Shown here in pieces: positions 32,459 through 44,025 of a stretch of DNA of 64,000 nt. Under the pieces are notes generated by a model that made no database searches, was not told the DNA's origin, and saw only the letters and a list, made by a program, of their open reading frames with translations. The stretch covers positions 61,292,156-61,356,155 of the forward strand of contig JAKSZT010053887.1 of NCBI GenBank assembly GCA_026826555.1, written 5' to 3'. Each line of letters opens with the position of its first letter. Positions within the stretch are counted from its first letter, which is position 1. This DNA comes from Tolypeutes matacus (taxonomy: Eukaryota; Chordata; Mammalia; Cingulata; Chlamyphoridae). The translations under genes were made by a program, and so were the position numbers.

Positions 32459-32879
32459 TGAAAGTCTGATTGTACTTACAATTCTAATACATAAAAGGAA
32501 CCCAAAGAGTGCTTTGCTTAAGAAAAGTCTGCTCATTGACCCTATCATAAAAACATTTCAAAAATGATAAGGATTTTTAAAAAGTTATGTATACTAGTTA
32601 AAGTTTGCTGGTCATCTTCCAAACAGGTCCCCATTCAACTGGGGATCATTTTTTTTTTTTACATTTGAGTTTGTTTGTCTTGATTCTGTAGCAAAGGGTT
32701 AGGGCCTTCCTGCTGAAGGAGGTTTTCCCAACACCTTTGCCACGTCTGCCCTCAGGGGATTTCAGATAAGGCGCACACACCACTTTGGCCCTCTAAATTT
32801 GGCTGCTTCTCCTTGCCACAGTGCTTAGCAGATTGGATGAAAATGTGTCCACAGAGATTAGATATTCCAGTGACCACAG

Positions 32880-33250
32880 TGCATTTTTCTGCTCTGAAAG
32901 CTATCTCCCAAATCAGCCCTCTACCTTCTGGTTTATCAGAGGAGAGTACAGACAGATAACATCCTTGTGATGTGACCCTGACCTTTGTCAACCTTTGTTA
33001 AGGCTTCGTCTGAAGTCAGGCCTAATGTTTGTAAACAGGATGTAATTAAGGCTGGGAACTGACAGGGTCTGACAGTAAGACAATGCAGAGCTGGCAGGGA
33101 ATGGTCTGTCAGATGTCAGCTCTCATTGTGTTCTAAGTGCCTTCATAATAATTAGTGTCCTCTGTCTGAAGGAAGTTCACTCAACTTGGATTAATCTGTC
33201 ACAGCGCTGAGGCCATCCTTGGGAGGGCAAGTGTTTCCTCTGATAAACCT
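32880..33250. promoter_or_regulatory. Candidate conserved non-coding element
   Basis: A repeat-free island. It holds directly adjacent nuclear-receptor half-sites TGACCC-TGACCT with a 3' TTG (32973-32987), a forkhead site 'gtttgtaaacagg' (33027-33039), homeodomain-like 'tgtaattaagg', 'aataattagtg' and 'ggattaatctgtcac', and several TGTCAG words. No coding frame spans it. The site density is high for intergenic DNA, but conservation is untested. Confidence 0.45.
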
Positions 33251-34900
33251 TAGAACAAGTATGAGAAAAAAAGCAAAGAGACTCAAAAGAAAACTGTGAA
33301 CGTCAAGACTGTTGGTGACAGGTGCTGCCTGAAAATTAGAAACAGGAAGTAGGAAAAAAGAAAAGCTCCCTGCTCTACATCACAATCACAAAGTGAATGT
33401 AGGGGTTCACAGTGGTCAGAATCGGTTACAGTCATCCCGGGTCTGCTGGTCTGGAGGTTGGCAGCTGACACAGGAAGCCGTGTTCAGAAAAGTCCACCCA
33501 TAAACACATTGTTTGGCTTTTGCCCTCAATGAGCACAGTGTGCATTGCAGAGATTGCCCATGCTTTGCAGCCCGTAAGAGGATTTTGGTTTAACATGTAA
33601 TCAATCCAATGAGACTGCACCTGCTTTCTCTTATCAGAAGACATTTGTTGAGCATCTTCTGATAGTTGGTGTGGGATGGAGTGAGTCAACAGATGTTACA
33701 CCTGTCTTCTTGACTTTCTAACCCAAGGCAGGTGAGCCCAATGCTGGCTGACGTTAATAGCTTTTTGAGCCAGCACGGACTCTTTCTGAATCTCAAAAGC
33801 AGTGGTGAAAAAATAGACACCTAAAGCTGGAAGGGCCTTTGGGACTTCTCCACTTCAGCTATCACATGATGGAAGTGACAGCTTTTATTCAAGGTTATGC
33901 CAGGAGCTCGTGGCAGAGCCTGCGCCTGACCAGTGGACCATTCATTTCTTAATATCAAATCCTATTCTTACATCGTGGACCCTCTGCTATTCAGCCTTTG
34001 GGAAAGATAGAAGCCCTGAGGTACATTAATAGCAGTTCTCTTTGGCATTTATCTGAGTGTAGAATTTAGTGACTTTTCCTTGATATACTTGTACTCATTT
34101 TGCAACTTTCAAAGGCCTATATTTGGAGAAGTCTCTTCCAGTTCTCTTTCAGTTCCTTAACTTGGTATGTCCATGAATGTATACAGGACAGATGGCTAGG
34201 TTTGTTTTGTAGCTAGGGATAAAACCAATATTCTTTTCCATTGGGTTCAATAATAGTTTTGAAATCTTCCTGATTAACAGTGAGAAATAAAAGAAGCCAT
34301 ATAAATGTTCCCAGTAGAAGAGTGGTCAAGACAGAATATCTCAAAGACGCAAACTTTTTGAATGTTTGGCACCTACTTTAGGAAGAATAATCTAGTTTCA
34401 TTATTTTTCTAGTTGCATGGCTTTCATAAATCAGAAGATGGTGCTGCTCGTATGAATAGTTTCCCTCCCGAATTTCTCTCACTGTTGGCAAACTTATTTA
34501 CAGGATTGACATCCAGGGTAAGGGGTGTCTGGCAAAAAATGTGTGTGTGTATTCTCTTAATTTGCTCATTAACATCCTAAGGGCAAGTTTTCAGGGGCTT
34601 AAACTTCAGAAAATAATTGTATTCTCTTTTGCCCTCTCTTTTCTTTTAAAGCAAATCCACAATCAGATTCCTCTTTGCCTCATTCAGCAATTTACTGTGT
34701 CCCACCCCACTCCCATGCCTGATTTACTTTAAAGCAATTAATGGCATGTGCCAAGTGATGATGTGTAGGGGAAGTGGAGAATGAAGAGTACTCAACAAAG
34801 CAAATCTGGGAATGTCTTCTCCATCTTACCCTTTTTCACCATATTTGAAAGTATACAGAGGACTTCTTAAATTAGCATTCACCTCATATCACCGTATCCT
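33251..34900. other. Single-copy DNA
   Basis: Open frames of 62-85 codons (33283-33689) show no family pattern. A short possible antisense MIR relic lies near 33830-33920. Nothing else is recognised. Confidence 0.4.
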
Positions 34901-34904
34901 TTGG

Positions 34905-35105
34905 AACAACTATCAATTACTGAACACCTACTATGTTCAAAATATTATTTCATTTATTTTTTTGCACCAGTCCCTAGAAAGAGTTATTTTCTCCATGGAT
35001 TGAATTGAGGTTTAAGAGGCCAAGTAGTTTTTCCACATTACTCATTAAGCAGCAGCAGAGATGAGATTTAAACTAAGATCTTACTCTGCTCTTTTCACAA
35101 TGGGT
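34905..35105 (-). repeat. MIR SINE relic
   Basis: Antisense MIR: 'actgaacacctactatgttc', 'ggtttaagaggccaagtag', 'acattactcattaagcagc' and 'agatgagatttaaactaag'. Confidence 0.7.
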
Positions 35106-36295
35106 GGCCATTGTATAAATGAAGAAAGGAACAAAGGAAAACCCTATAGAAGTTCTCTTTTTCTTCCCTTTTTCTTCTCTCTTAAAGCAGACATCTTAAT
35201 ACAGCAAAGTTGATTTAAGATTCAACTGATGAATTCCCTAGTAGTAGGAATTGCTATATACTCTTATATAGCTTGACATGAAGGCATGCAGGTGTGTTGG
35301 GGGTACCAGTCTCCATCAACCTGACACCAACAGTGTTTTCAAAGCAAAGATGAGTAGCAAATTAAGCTAACAGTAGGTTAATTTTTTTATTATCTACTCT
35401 GAATTAAATTACCCATTTACTATGTGAATTTGTAGCCAGTATTTTGAAGATGATCCTTAGTTTGAGGAGAAAGAGAAGTTTGCTTTAGTGACTGGTAAAG
35501 GGCCAGATCTTTTTAGAGGCACCATTTGAGCTATAGTGATAAACCAGTTTGTATAGGGCAACTAGAGCTAGTGCTTATCCAATGCATAGGATAGCTATTT
35601 GACCAACAGTTCGTGTCCATTGACTAGCAAGGCTGGCATTGTGATTGAGATACATTTTTCATATGACCCAGACAACTCAAGGTTATGTGATCCTAGTGAC
35701 TGGTGAAGAGACAAGTCATTTCCTCTTTGATGAAGGATGAGTTTTAAATACAGCCTGAGCCCCATGAGGGACAATTAAGGAGAAGCACATGCAAAATTTT
35801 AAAATCCAACTACTATGACTTAGAAGAGGAGGGAGAAGAAAAGAGGCAATGGGGGAGGGGGACACATTCTCTTCCCAGTTGAAGATGTATGAGACAACCT
35901 GGGTATACAAGTAACCCCACTTAACCTAGGGAACCTTCTTGACTAAATGTAGTAGTATCCTTCAGAGAGTATTGTTCCCCTAAAGATGGCTGTCATGTGT
36001 GGCTATTAGATGAAAGAAGAAATGACAGAGAAGCATCTTACAGAATTAACTTTGATGCTCTAAGTACATTTTTTTGGCATATAAATATATGAAAAAACAA
36101 ACAAACAAACAAACAAAAAACCCAGAAGAAAAATAAAATAGAGCATATAAGGCTTTTTAGAGATAGGTAAATCATTTTCTTTTTAAATGAAATTCAGTTT
36201 GACTGCATGAAATATGAACAGTAATTAAACGCACAGTCTGTGGTCCTTACATACTTTAAAGCGCTTTCTTAAAAAAAAAAAAAAAAAAAAAAAAA
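35106..36295. other. Single-copy DNA with AAAC repeat and A25 run
   Basis: No gene is recognised. An (AAAC)n microsatellite lies at about 36094-36117 and a pure A25 run at 36271-36295, just left of the strongest candidate enhancer. Confidence 0.55.
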
Positions 36296-36329
36296 GTACT
36301 CACCTCAGACAGGCCAATTACCCAAGAAT

Positions 36330-36840
36330 GATGAAGTCAAGAAGAAAGTCGCTAAATTTCTTTACTTGAGTGATCACAACCCCAGCCCGTGATTAGTCCC
36401 CATGGCACCAGTGGGGATGTGGCAGGGATACTCAGGTTGGAAGACTTCAAATGGCCATCTCCTTGGCTAAAATAAAATCTGACTGCACGAAATAGACAGT
36501 TTTTAATCTCAATTGGACATCTGAAGATTTCTCAAGCTATTGTTGGCTGCGGCAGAAACAAATTTTTCTGCTTTGTTGATTAAACCAGTGGTCTCCACCA
36601 TTGCTTATCGGCCTGCAACGAGCTGTTCTTTTTAATTAAAAGTGAACCACCACGAGAGAGCAATTAACAGCTAGTAATTACTGTGCTCTTCAGAATGGCA
36701 ACATTTTGCCTTTCATTCCAATTATATAATGGACAAGTGGCTTTTTGATCTTCAAATTAGTGAGCTCTTGTCCTCCTCGTTTGGAGGCAGAATTGGCAGG
36801 TTAATGATGGCCTGTGGGGGCACTCTTTCCTCTGACTGAT
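36330..36840. promoter_or_regulatory. Strong candidate conserved non-coding element (enhancer-like)
   Basis: About 500 bp free of repeats and of open frames, with the look of a developmental enhancer. It contains 'tgattagtcccc', 'tttttaatctcaattgg', 'ctttgttgattaaacc' (SOX/TCF-like), a palindromic TTTTTAATTAAAAG at about 36629-36642, CAATTAACAGCTAGTAATTA at 36661-36680, then 'ccaattatataatgg' and 'caggttaatgatgg'. At least six homeodomain cores (TAAT/ATTA) fall within 250 bp and a few CpGs survive. The call is made from text; alignment to other mammals would settle it. Confidence 0.5.
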
Positions 36841-36844
36841 GTGA

Positions 36845-38090
36845 AGTGGAAACTCTGGGAAAGAAAGCAGCGAGAGGCTTTCAAAAACCGCAGGTCTACC
36901 TCCGTGATAGAGACTGAGAAAGAGGCCTTATTTTCAGAAGGTTTTGGGGGGAAGGAAAAGTGACTAACATGTAGCTTCCAAACAGCACCATGGACTTCTC
37001 CTTCCTCCAATCCTCCAGCGAAAGTTGGCCATGTTTTAAATGTGGAAAAGTGGAATTAGAATATGTGATGCTTTGGTATGCCTTTGGTAAAGGCGTGAAA
37101 TATTATATTTGCAAAAAATTCCTGTACTTGGGTTGGGGTATGATTTTTTACTTTATTTAAACTTGTTTGTAACTATTTTGAGAATTCCAGAGTATCATAT
37201 TCTTTGGGTACAATGGAATCTTATTTAAACTGATCATAGTATATGAGTGGACATTGCATTTCTTACCTGATCTGGCATAAACACTGAGGATATAAATAGA
37301 GGATGTTGGAAGTTTTTATTTTCCTGTATCCAATCTCTGCTTTTCATTTAACAGCATAGAGGGAGTTTTACTATATTACAGAACACTCAAGGATCAACTG
37401 CTCCCCATACCCCTACCTGGTGGGGTAGTCTCCTTTTTGGACCAGTAATTAGTTGCAGGTGCAAAAATTCAGGTGCAACCCACCAGATGTGCTTCCATGT
37501 CTCACATGCTCATGATGATATTGTCATAGTTGCTGTAATTTTGTGGCCACAAGCCATTATATTGTGGGTTCTTAGAAATGATATAAATTTGGAGCCTGAA
37601 ATCTATGATTTCTGGATACATAGAAATCACATCTCACTCTTAAGATGCAGAATTGAAAAGTCTCTCCCTTGTCATACATTTGCCATTGCCATCCTTTGGT
37701 TAGATTATGCAAGTAATCTAGCTGCTTGGTAATGGGGGCAATTTTATTGAGTATGGATTGAAAAAAAATACATTATTAAAGGAATTTGAGTTTGTGAGTG
37801 CAGAATCTGTCTTATGAGCACTTTTCAATGATGTTACATAAAAATAAAGTGCATTAGAATTACAGTTATGTGCACATAATAGCCATTACTTAAGCTCAAG
37901 GTATTAAAAAAGTCTTTCTTTTATGAGGATTATAGCAATTAAATATTTGAATAGGAAAAATAAATGCACTCATATATGTTTGAATTCTACCAAAGGAGAT
38001 CTTTATTAGGGACTTTACAGATACAATCCATTGCCTGACTTTAGCCTCCTTATGGAGACAGAACCCCAGTTGAAGTAAATGTAGTTTGGC
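36845..38090. other. Single-copy AT-rich DNA, nothing recognised
   Basis: An 81-codon frame at 37487-37732 shows no domain. No repeat body is named. Confidence 0.45.
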
Positions 38091-38094
38091 AAGG

Positions 38095-38660
38095 CTGAAT
38101 GCTCTCTAATTAAAGGCCAAGTCTGGGCAAACCCCCATTAGGTTATGCATTCATTAAGTTAAAATAAAAACCAAACACTTTTTTGAGAGCTGCCACCTCC
38201 TTTTCCCAGAAAAAGGACATTATTGAGCCATCTTGAGCAGGGTATGCCCTTTCATCTATTTTCAGAGATTGTTATAAGTTAAGTCTGTTAGTACTTGTGG
38301 GATTCATTTTTAAGATGGCGAGGCATGAATAGAGACTAAATCTATAGCTTTATACAGACTTTTACATATTGAAACAATTGGCACCATTACCAAAACCATA
38401 TTCATCACCATGCCTCATTAACACCGTGGCCTTCGCAACGGTGCTACTAGATGATGTTTTGAAATCACACACTTCTTCTTGCCAATACAAATACCATATA
38501 CTTTGCCCATGAACTAAACTTTTGGAGCCAGATGGAAAAAATAGGCATAGGTGTGTCTCTTTTTGCTTAACTGCTAAAGGTTTTTAAGGAATATTCCACA
38601 TAACATAACTAAATTTGCATCCGCTCTTGTGTTTTATGGTATTTGAGAAGGGTGGGATAT
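38095..38660. promoter_or_regulatory. Candidate conserved non-coding segment (weak)
   Basis: Repeat-free text with 'gctctctaattaaaggcc', 'gttatgcattcattaag', 'gatggcgaggcatgaata' and 'ccttcgcaacggtgctac' (CpG kept). It could be two short islands (38095-38330 and 38380-38660). Weak support. Confidence 0.25.
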
Positions 38661-39084
38661 TGAGTTTGTGATGGACATCTGTTAAAATGGACATTTTAGA
38701 TAGTATAAGCTATACTTCTTAAAGACAAATGTAGCAGGGGGAGGGCAAAAAATTTAGGGGAGAAAGTGAAGGCCCTTTCCCCTTGTAAACCTAAATGAAA
38801 GATTTCTGGACTTTTTGAAAATGCAAACCTTCTCTGGCTCAAATTGTTGCATTAAATGGGAGTAAATATTATCTTTTCAATCATTGTAGGATTCAGATTC
38901 TCTATTTAACAATATATTTCCAAATTCTGAAGATAAATGTAGTCTTCCTGTTGATTGTGATTTATTGCAGTGCTAGTTGTCACAGAGTCTAATGATATCA
39001 CCAATCCTTCCTTTGTTTAATCCTTTGGGAGTTAAAGGGTTAAGACTATATCCTGTCATCTCTTTTAAGTGTCTCTAAGAGAGT

Positions 39085-39325
39085 GTGTGATACTCATGGA
39101 AAGAATATGGGTTTCAAATTGTAGTTTTAGCATTTTTCAGTTATATGAACTTGAGCAAATTACTTAAAATCTCCAAGTCCCAGTTCCCTTATTTTAAAAT
39201 GAGATATTTATATTGAGTCTGCAGTGCTGCTTTGAGGGTTAGCTATATACTTAATATATAAAAGTACCCAATGAATTGCCTGGTACATGGTAAGTATTCA
39301 ACTAATGGTAGACTTTATTGTTAGT
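39085..39325 (+). repeat. MIR SINE relic
   Basis: Sense MIR order: 'gaatatgggtttcaaattg', 'tgagcaaattacttaaaatc', 'cccttattttaaaatgagat', 'cctggtacatggtaagtatt' and 'caactaatgg'. Confidence 0.8.
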
Positions 39326-39689
39326 ATTCTTTATTCACTTAATTTACAGGATCATTTTGCTTTCTTACATAGGAAATTTGAAGCCAGGAAATACATATTT
39401 GGGAAAGGCAATCAATAGTATGCAATGATAACCCGATATTTGAAGTACATGGGATAATATATACATTTCTCCATATATGAATCTGAAAATATTGCTGGAG
39501 AAAGATGGCATTTCTCTAAAAGTTCTGTGGGCATACTTATAATTATCTCAAGTTAGAGTATCCTGCATTTTTTTTCCTGAAGGACAATTATTCCTATAAT
39601 AATGTTATACTTTAAAGCCATGTTCATCATTGGGAAAGTCAAGCTCCATATTTAAAAGTATTCTATGCTCTTTATTTGTGTGGCAGAGA

Positions 39690-39802
39690 TGAAAGAATAC
39701 TAGATTAGGAGTCATGAGGCCTCCACTCTCTTGCTTGCTGAGCAACTCTGGGGAAATCATTTAACCTTTCCATATTTCGGGTTTCTTATCTGTAAATGGG
39801 TA
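39690..39802 (+). repeat. MIR SINE fragment
   Basis: Sense MIR words: 'actagattaggagtcatgag', 'gagcaactctggggaaatca', 'tttaacctttccatatttc' and 'ttatctgtaaatgggtat'. Confidence 0.75.
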
Positions 39803-40130
39803 TTTCAGGGTTCTCTGGTTGCAAGCAACAGAAACTGGCCCTGGCTAACTTAGGCAAAAGAAAATCTATTGAAATTGTGTGGAGAACACAAATAACTGAA
39901 GAGGGGCTGGAAAACTACGGAGACAGTCTAGTTAAGACATCTCCAGGGGGTTGGAGACTTAGGATTGGCTTTGGGCTGGAAGAATCTGATCTGGATTCCA
40001 CTGCTGGAATGGAAATCTCCAAATATTTCCAGTTTCTTTCTGCTCAAGATTCAGATTCACAGGGTGGGGGGGATCCCAAAGATTGGCCTAACTTGTCTAA
40101 TATGCCAGCTTCTAGGAAAGGATTGGGCTC
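39803..40130 (+). repeat. Old interspersed repeat, family not named
   Basis: It starts 'ggttctctggttgcaagcaa', 'cagaaactggccctggctaa' and 'cttaggcaaaagaaaatc'. Related to the segment at 25405-25960 (same order of words, same strand). A 112-codon frame (39796-40134) across it is a by-product and shows no protein family. Confidence 0.6.
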
Positions 40131-40134
40131 TTAA

Positions 40135-42645
40135 TTAAAGTTCTATGTCTTATGTCCAATGAGTAAGAGATAATTCCTGAAAAGGAAATAAAAGTGCTAC
40201 AGGAAGGGGAATAGATCCAGGGCTGTAAGAACACAACAGATGTAAACTGCAATCAGGATCATAAATAATGCCACTTTTCTTAGAATTTGTGAATAATGCA
40301 TTATGTGACATACATGGGGATACTATATAAAGTCTAATACACTAGGTAGTATTTTTGTTATGAGTTGTTCCTCATGGACTTTTGGCTAGTATAATCAGTT
40401 AATATGGACCCAAAATTTATAAATGGCTGACCCAGCAATCATATTATGTACTCTGGACAGCATTATATCCTTAAACATAATTTTAGAACTAAAAATAAAA
40501 ACTTGACTATAATTATGGCAACCAAACTTTCTAAGTAAAAACTTGAATTCATTCTCATCTTGAGGGTGAGAGAAACGCCAGCTAACCTAAATGAGAGCCA
40601 AGGTATCCATAAAAATGAATAAACTCTTTGCTACATTTTAAACAATGAATATTGGTAAATGACCAGCTTGGTCATTAAAAATCTTGTCAGGGGTATAAGG
40701 GGGAATGTTTCCATATTGTTAACAATAGACTTATTTCTTCAACCAGAGACAGTAATAGGAATTTGTAGAAATGGCACTTAAATTTTTTATTTGCAGTGTT
40801 CAAATGAGTATTCCAGAGCTGGATAAAAACATGTCTTTCAATGAGAGACTTTTTTGTTTATATATTTTTTTATTAAGGAGAATAAAAACATTAAGTAGAA
40901 CATCATGGTATTTTAGTAAAACATGCTTTTCAATAACTTTATTAGGAAATTCAGTAGTAATGTCCCCCCACCCCCTTTTATTTTTTTAATTTCGATGTCT
41001 GTTTTCTGTCCTTTAGCCCTAGTGGCATAATAAAATAAAAATGAGATGCAGGAAATGGGAAGTCTGGTAGTGTTCATTACATTCTACAGAATCATGCAGA
41101 ATGGAATGATCTACACATCAACCCAGGCATATATATCCAAACTCTTAAGAAAACCTCAGGATTACTCAGTTATATTTGGAAATTTGAGAATAACACTTCT
41201 AAATGAATCTTTTTGTTGACTCTGGAGGGGTTTGACTGTGGAGGCACTTTGAGATAGGTCTTAGAGAGAGAAATGTTATATTCCTAAAGATTCAATGGAC
41301 AAATGCATTGATTTTTTTTTTTTTATAAAAGTCAGGAAAATGATCAAATTTAACTTAATTTCTATTTCAATTAAGAATAAATTGATTTTCCTTCAGCTAT
41401 TAGATCTTTTCTTTAGTCCCTTTGGAACTTTACTATTTTAACAACTATTCCAATGTGTGAGCAAAGGAGATTAGTTTATATAACCAGATTTAGCCCTGGG
41501 TTTTTATAAGGAACAGGTTGTATAATTTCACATTATGCTACATATTGACTTTTGGTTAGGTGAATAATTAAACTTAAAGTACCCACTCAAAACTGTTTTT
41601 TTGTATTAGATAACTTACATAGGATTTGGAAAGCCTCTTTTCAAAACTGTAGACTTGCTTATTAATTGAATCTTTCTAAAGATGATTCCATGGGGAAAAT
41701 TTAAAAATTTTAATACATTTGTTTTTTTGCCTGATCATAAAAGACACGTTTATTGAAAAAAGTATTAAAAAAGCTTAGAAAAGAAAATGTTACTCATAAT
41801 CATATCACTCAGAAACAAGTACCATTCATTACACTTTTGAAGTATTTTTTTGTTTTTTCTCTAAATAACTTTTTAAAAACATAGTTTCATCTGTTTTGAT
41901 GTGAACTGATCTCATCTGTATATTTTATTCAGATACTGAATTATTAAAAATTGACATTTTAGAAACAGTATTACAAAAGCTAAAATACTTAAAGAAGAAA
42001 AGGGAGTATGTCCTTATTAGATTGCATAATCCTCTGCTGTCATGGAATCCATAGTCAAATGTTATCATTGAATTTTATTGTATGGTGCTTTATCCAATTT
42101 TATATCACTTTCAGATGGTCTTCTAACAGCTTCTCTTGATAGACTCATAACTAATAAACAGACTTTTCCTAATATTTTTATTCACTTAAAGCTTGCTCCC
42201 TTATGCTACCATTAACTTATTAAATATTATTTCAAAAACTATAAAATGTGACTGATTAAATACAGTGCTTCTATTTGGAAATTCCACAGTGTTCTTATTG
42301 ATTGTAAAGCAAGGTCTGTAGCAAGATGTTATTATCTCTTCTGGAGATAATGGGTTGGATTAGACATTCTTAGGGAAGAGAACCTTAGAAAATTTACCAA
42401 GCTCTATATTTTATTGCTCTGTTTTCTTTACTGGTTACCCTTAACACATATCAAAACTTTGTACTTTTCTAACAAAGTCTATTGCTAGTTTAGTATCGTA
42501 ACATCCTCCTATGGAAGACAAGGATTTTGAGAACACCTTACCATCCTTCCCATGTCTTTCAATGCTCTGGCCATCAACTCCCTTGTTTTTAATTTCTAGA
42601 ATTTTAGTTCTAGGTTCTTTTTTAAGCAATCAATATTTTAGATTT
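40135..42645. other. AT-rich DNA, nothing firmly recognised
   Basis: No gene. The part at 41735-41950 may be a much decayed LINE, but I cannot place it. T runs occur at about 41312-41323. Confidence 0.4.
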
Positions 42646-42649
42646 ATCA

Positions 42650-44025
42650 ACATGCTTCCTTGACTTATTTGTTCACCATTGTCCCTTGCTTCCCATTCTT
42701 TCTTTTTTTCTTAAGGTTGAAGTATATTATTTAGTAGTTCTTTTTAACAATAGTCCATGAATAGTTAACTTTTTTAGTTTGTGTATCTGGAAATATCCTT
42801 CTTTTGTTCTCCCTCTCAAATGAGGGTTTGGCTGGATATGGAATTCTAGTCCAGTTGTTTTGCCTTGGCACTCTGAAGATATTGCCCCATTGTATTTTGG
42901 CATTGTATTTTATTGGCTCTGGTTATTGGTGAGAACAATTTTATCAATTCAGTCATTTTCCCCTGTGGAGGTTAAGCTGCCTTATTCTCTCTTGAATCGT
43001 TTAAGATTTTTCACTTTATTCTAGATGTGTTGAAGTTTCGCTACAATGTCTTTAGGTTTGGAATTTTCTCTTTTTGATACTGCTTGTGGTTCTTTCGATT
43101 GTCTTTTTTTTTAATTTTGGAAAACTTTCAGCCATGATATCTTTAAATATTGCTTCTCTTCTGTTCTCTCCTAAATTTACATCAATAAATACACATGCAT
43201 TCTCACATCTTTTTATTTCTCTTTATTTCAGTGTTTTTATCACTTTATATTCTGTGAGGTTTATTTAATTTCATAATCAAATTCACTGATTCTCATTCAG
43301 CTCTGTCCAGTTTAATCTTTAGTCCCTACTTGGCATTTTCAATTTCGTATTTTCCTTTTCAAGATTTCCAATTGCTGCTTTTTAAACTATTGTTTCTGTT
43401 TCATAACCTGTTTTTGTTTCATGGATGCTAATCTTCCTTTACTTCTTTGGGAATTGTAAACAGCTTTATTTAAAAGTCCTTTTTAGATGAATTGCTTAGT
43501 TGTTTTTGTTTCTGTAAATTCTCCCTTTTCATTCATCCTACTGATTGTCATTTCCAGTGCTGATATTCCTGTGTGATTTTACTTTTTAAGGGCTCATCTA
43601 GCATGGGAATTTTCTTTACTCCATTCCTTCCTGTGTGGCAAATTAACAGTGGCCTCAGTTGTACCAAGTCTTGTGATAGTGTGGGTAGAATTATTTTACT
43701 GTCTCTTCAGAGGCTGGGAATGCAGTTTTAACTTTGGCTTCATGTAGGTGTTTGGTTCATATGTGGGGCACATTCAGGCCCTTTTCTATATGAACACTGA
43801 AACCAATTCTTACCTCTCATTTTTGGTCATAACCTAGACAAAGGCCCTTTACTGCTGTAGATTTCCTTTTCTTTTACGGTCCATGGAAAAGTTTCTTGCT
43901 TGCTTTTGAACAGGGTTCAACATGTTTAAAAATAGTTATCCATTATTTCTCTTTCTCTTTATTTGAACAGGGGGCAGTTTTGGCATGAGCTTACGCTACC
44001 ATATTGGTCTATTTTCTCTTAGGTA
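42650..44025 (-). mobile_element. HAL1/L1 ORF1-region copy, antisense, old
   Basis: The + strand has the typical antisense text of a LINE ORF1 region: 'tttggctggatatggaattc', 'cattgtattttggcattgta', 'ttggaaaactttcagccatg' and 'ttccaattgctgctttttaa'. It ends at 'gctaccatattggtctattt', in sense AGACCAATATGGTAGC, which resembles a LINE-1 5' start. No ORF2 text is seen, which suits a HAL1 (ORF1-only LINE) or an L1 that lost the rest. Stops are frequent. Confidence 0.65.

Noticed and set aside
39796..40134. 112-codon frame on the + strand
   Set aside because: It coincides with an old dispersed repeat and shows no protein family.
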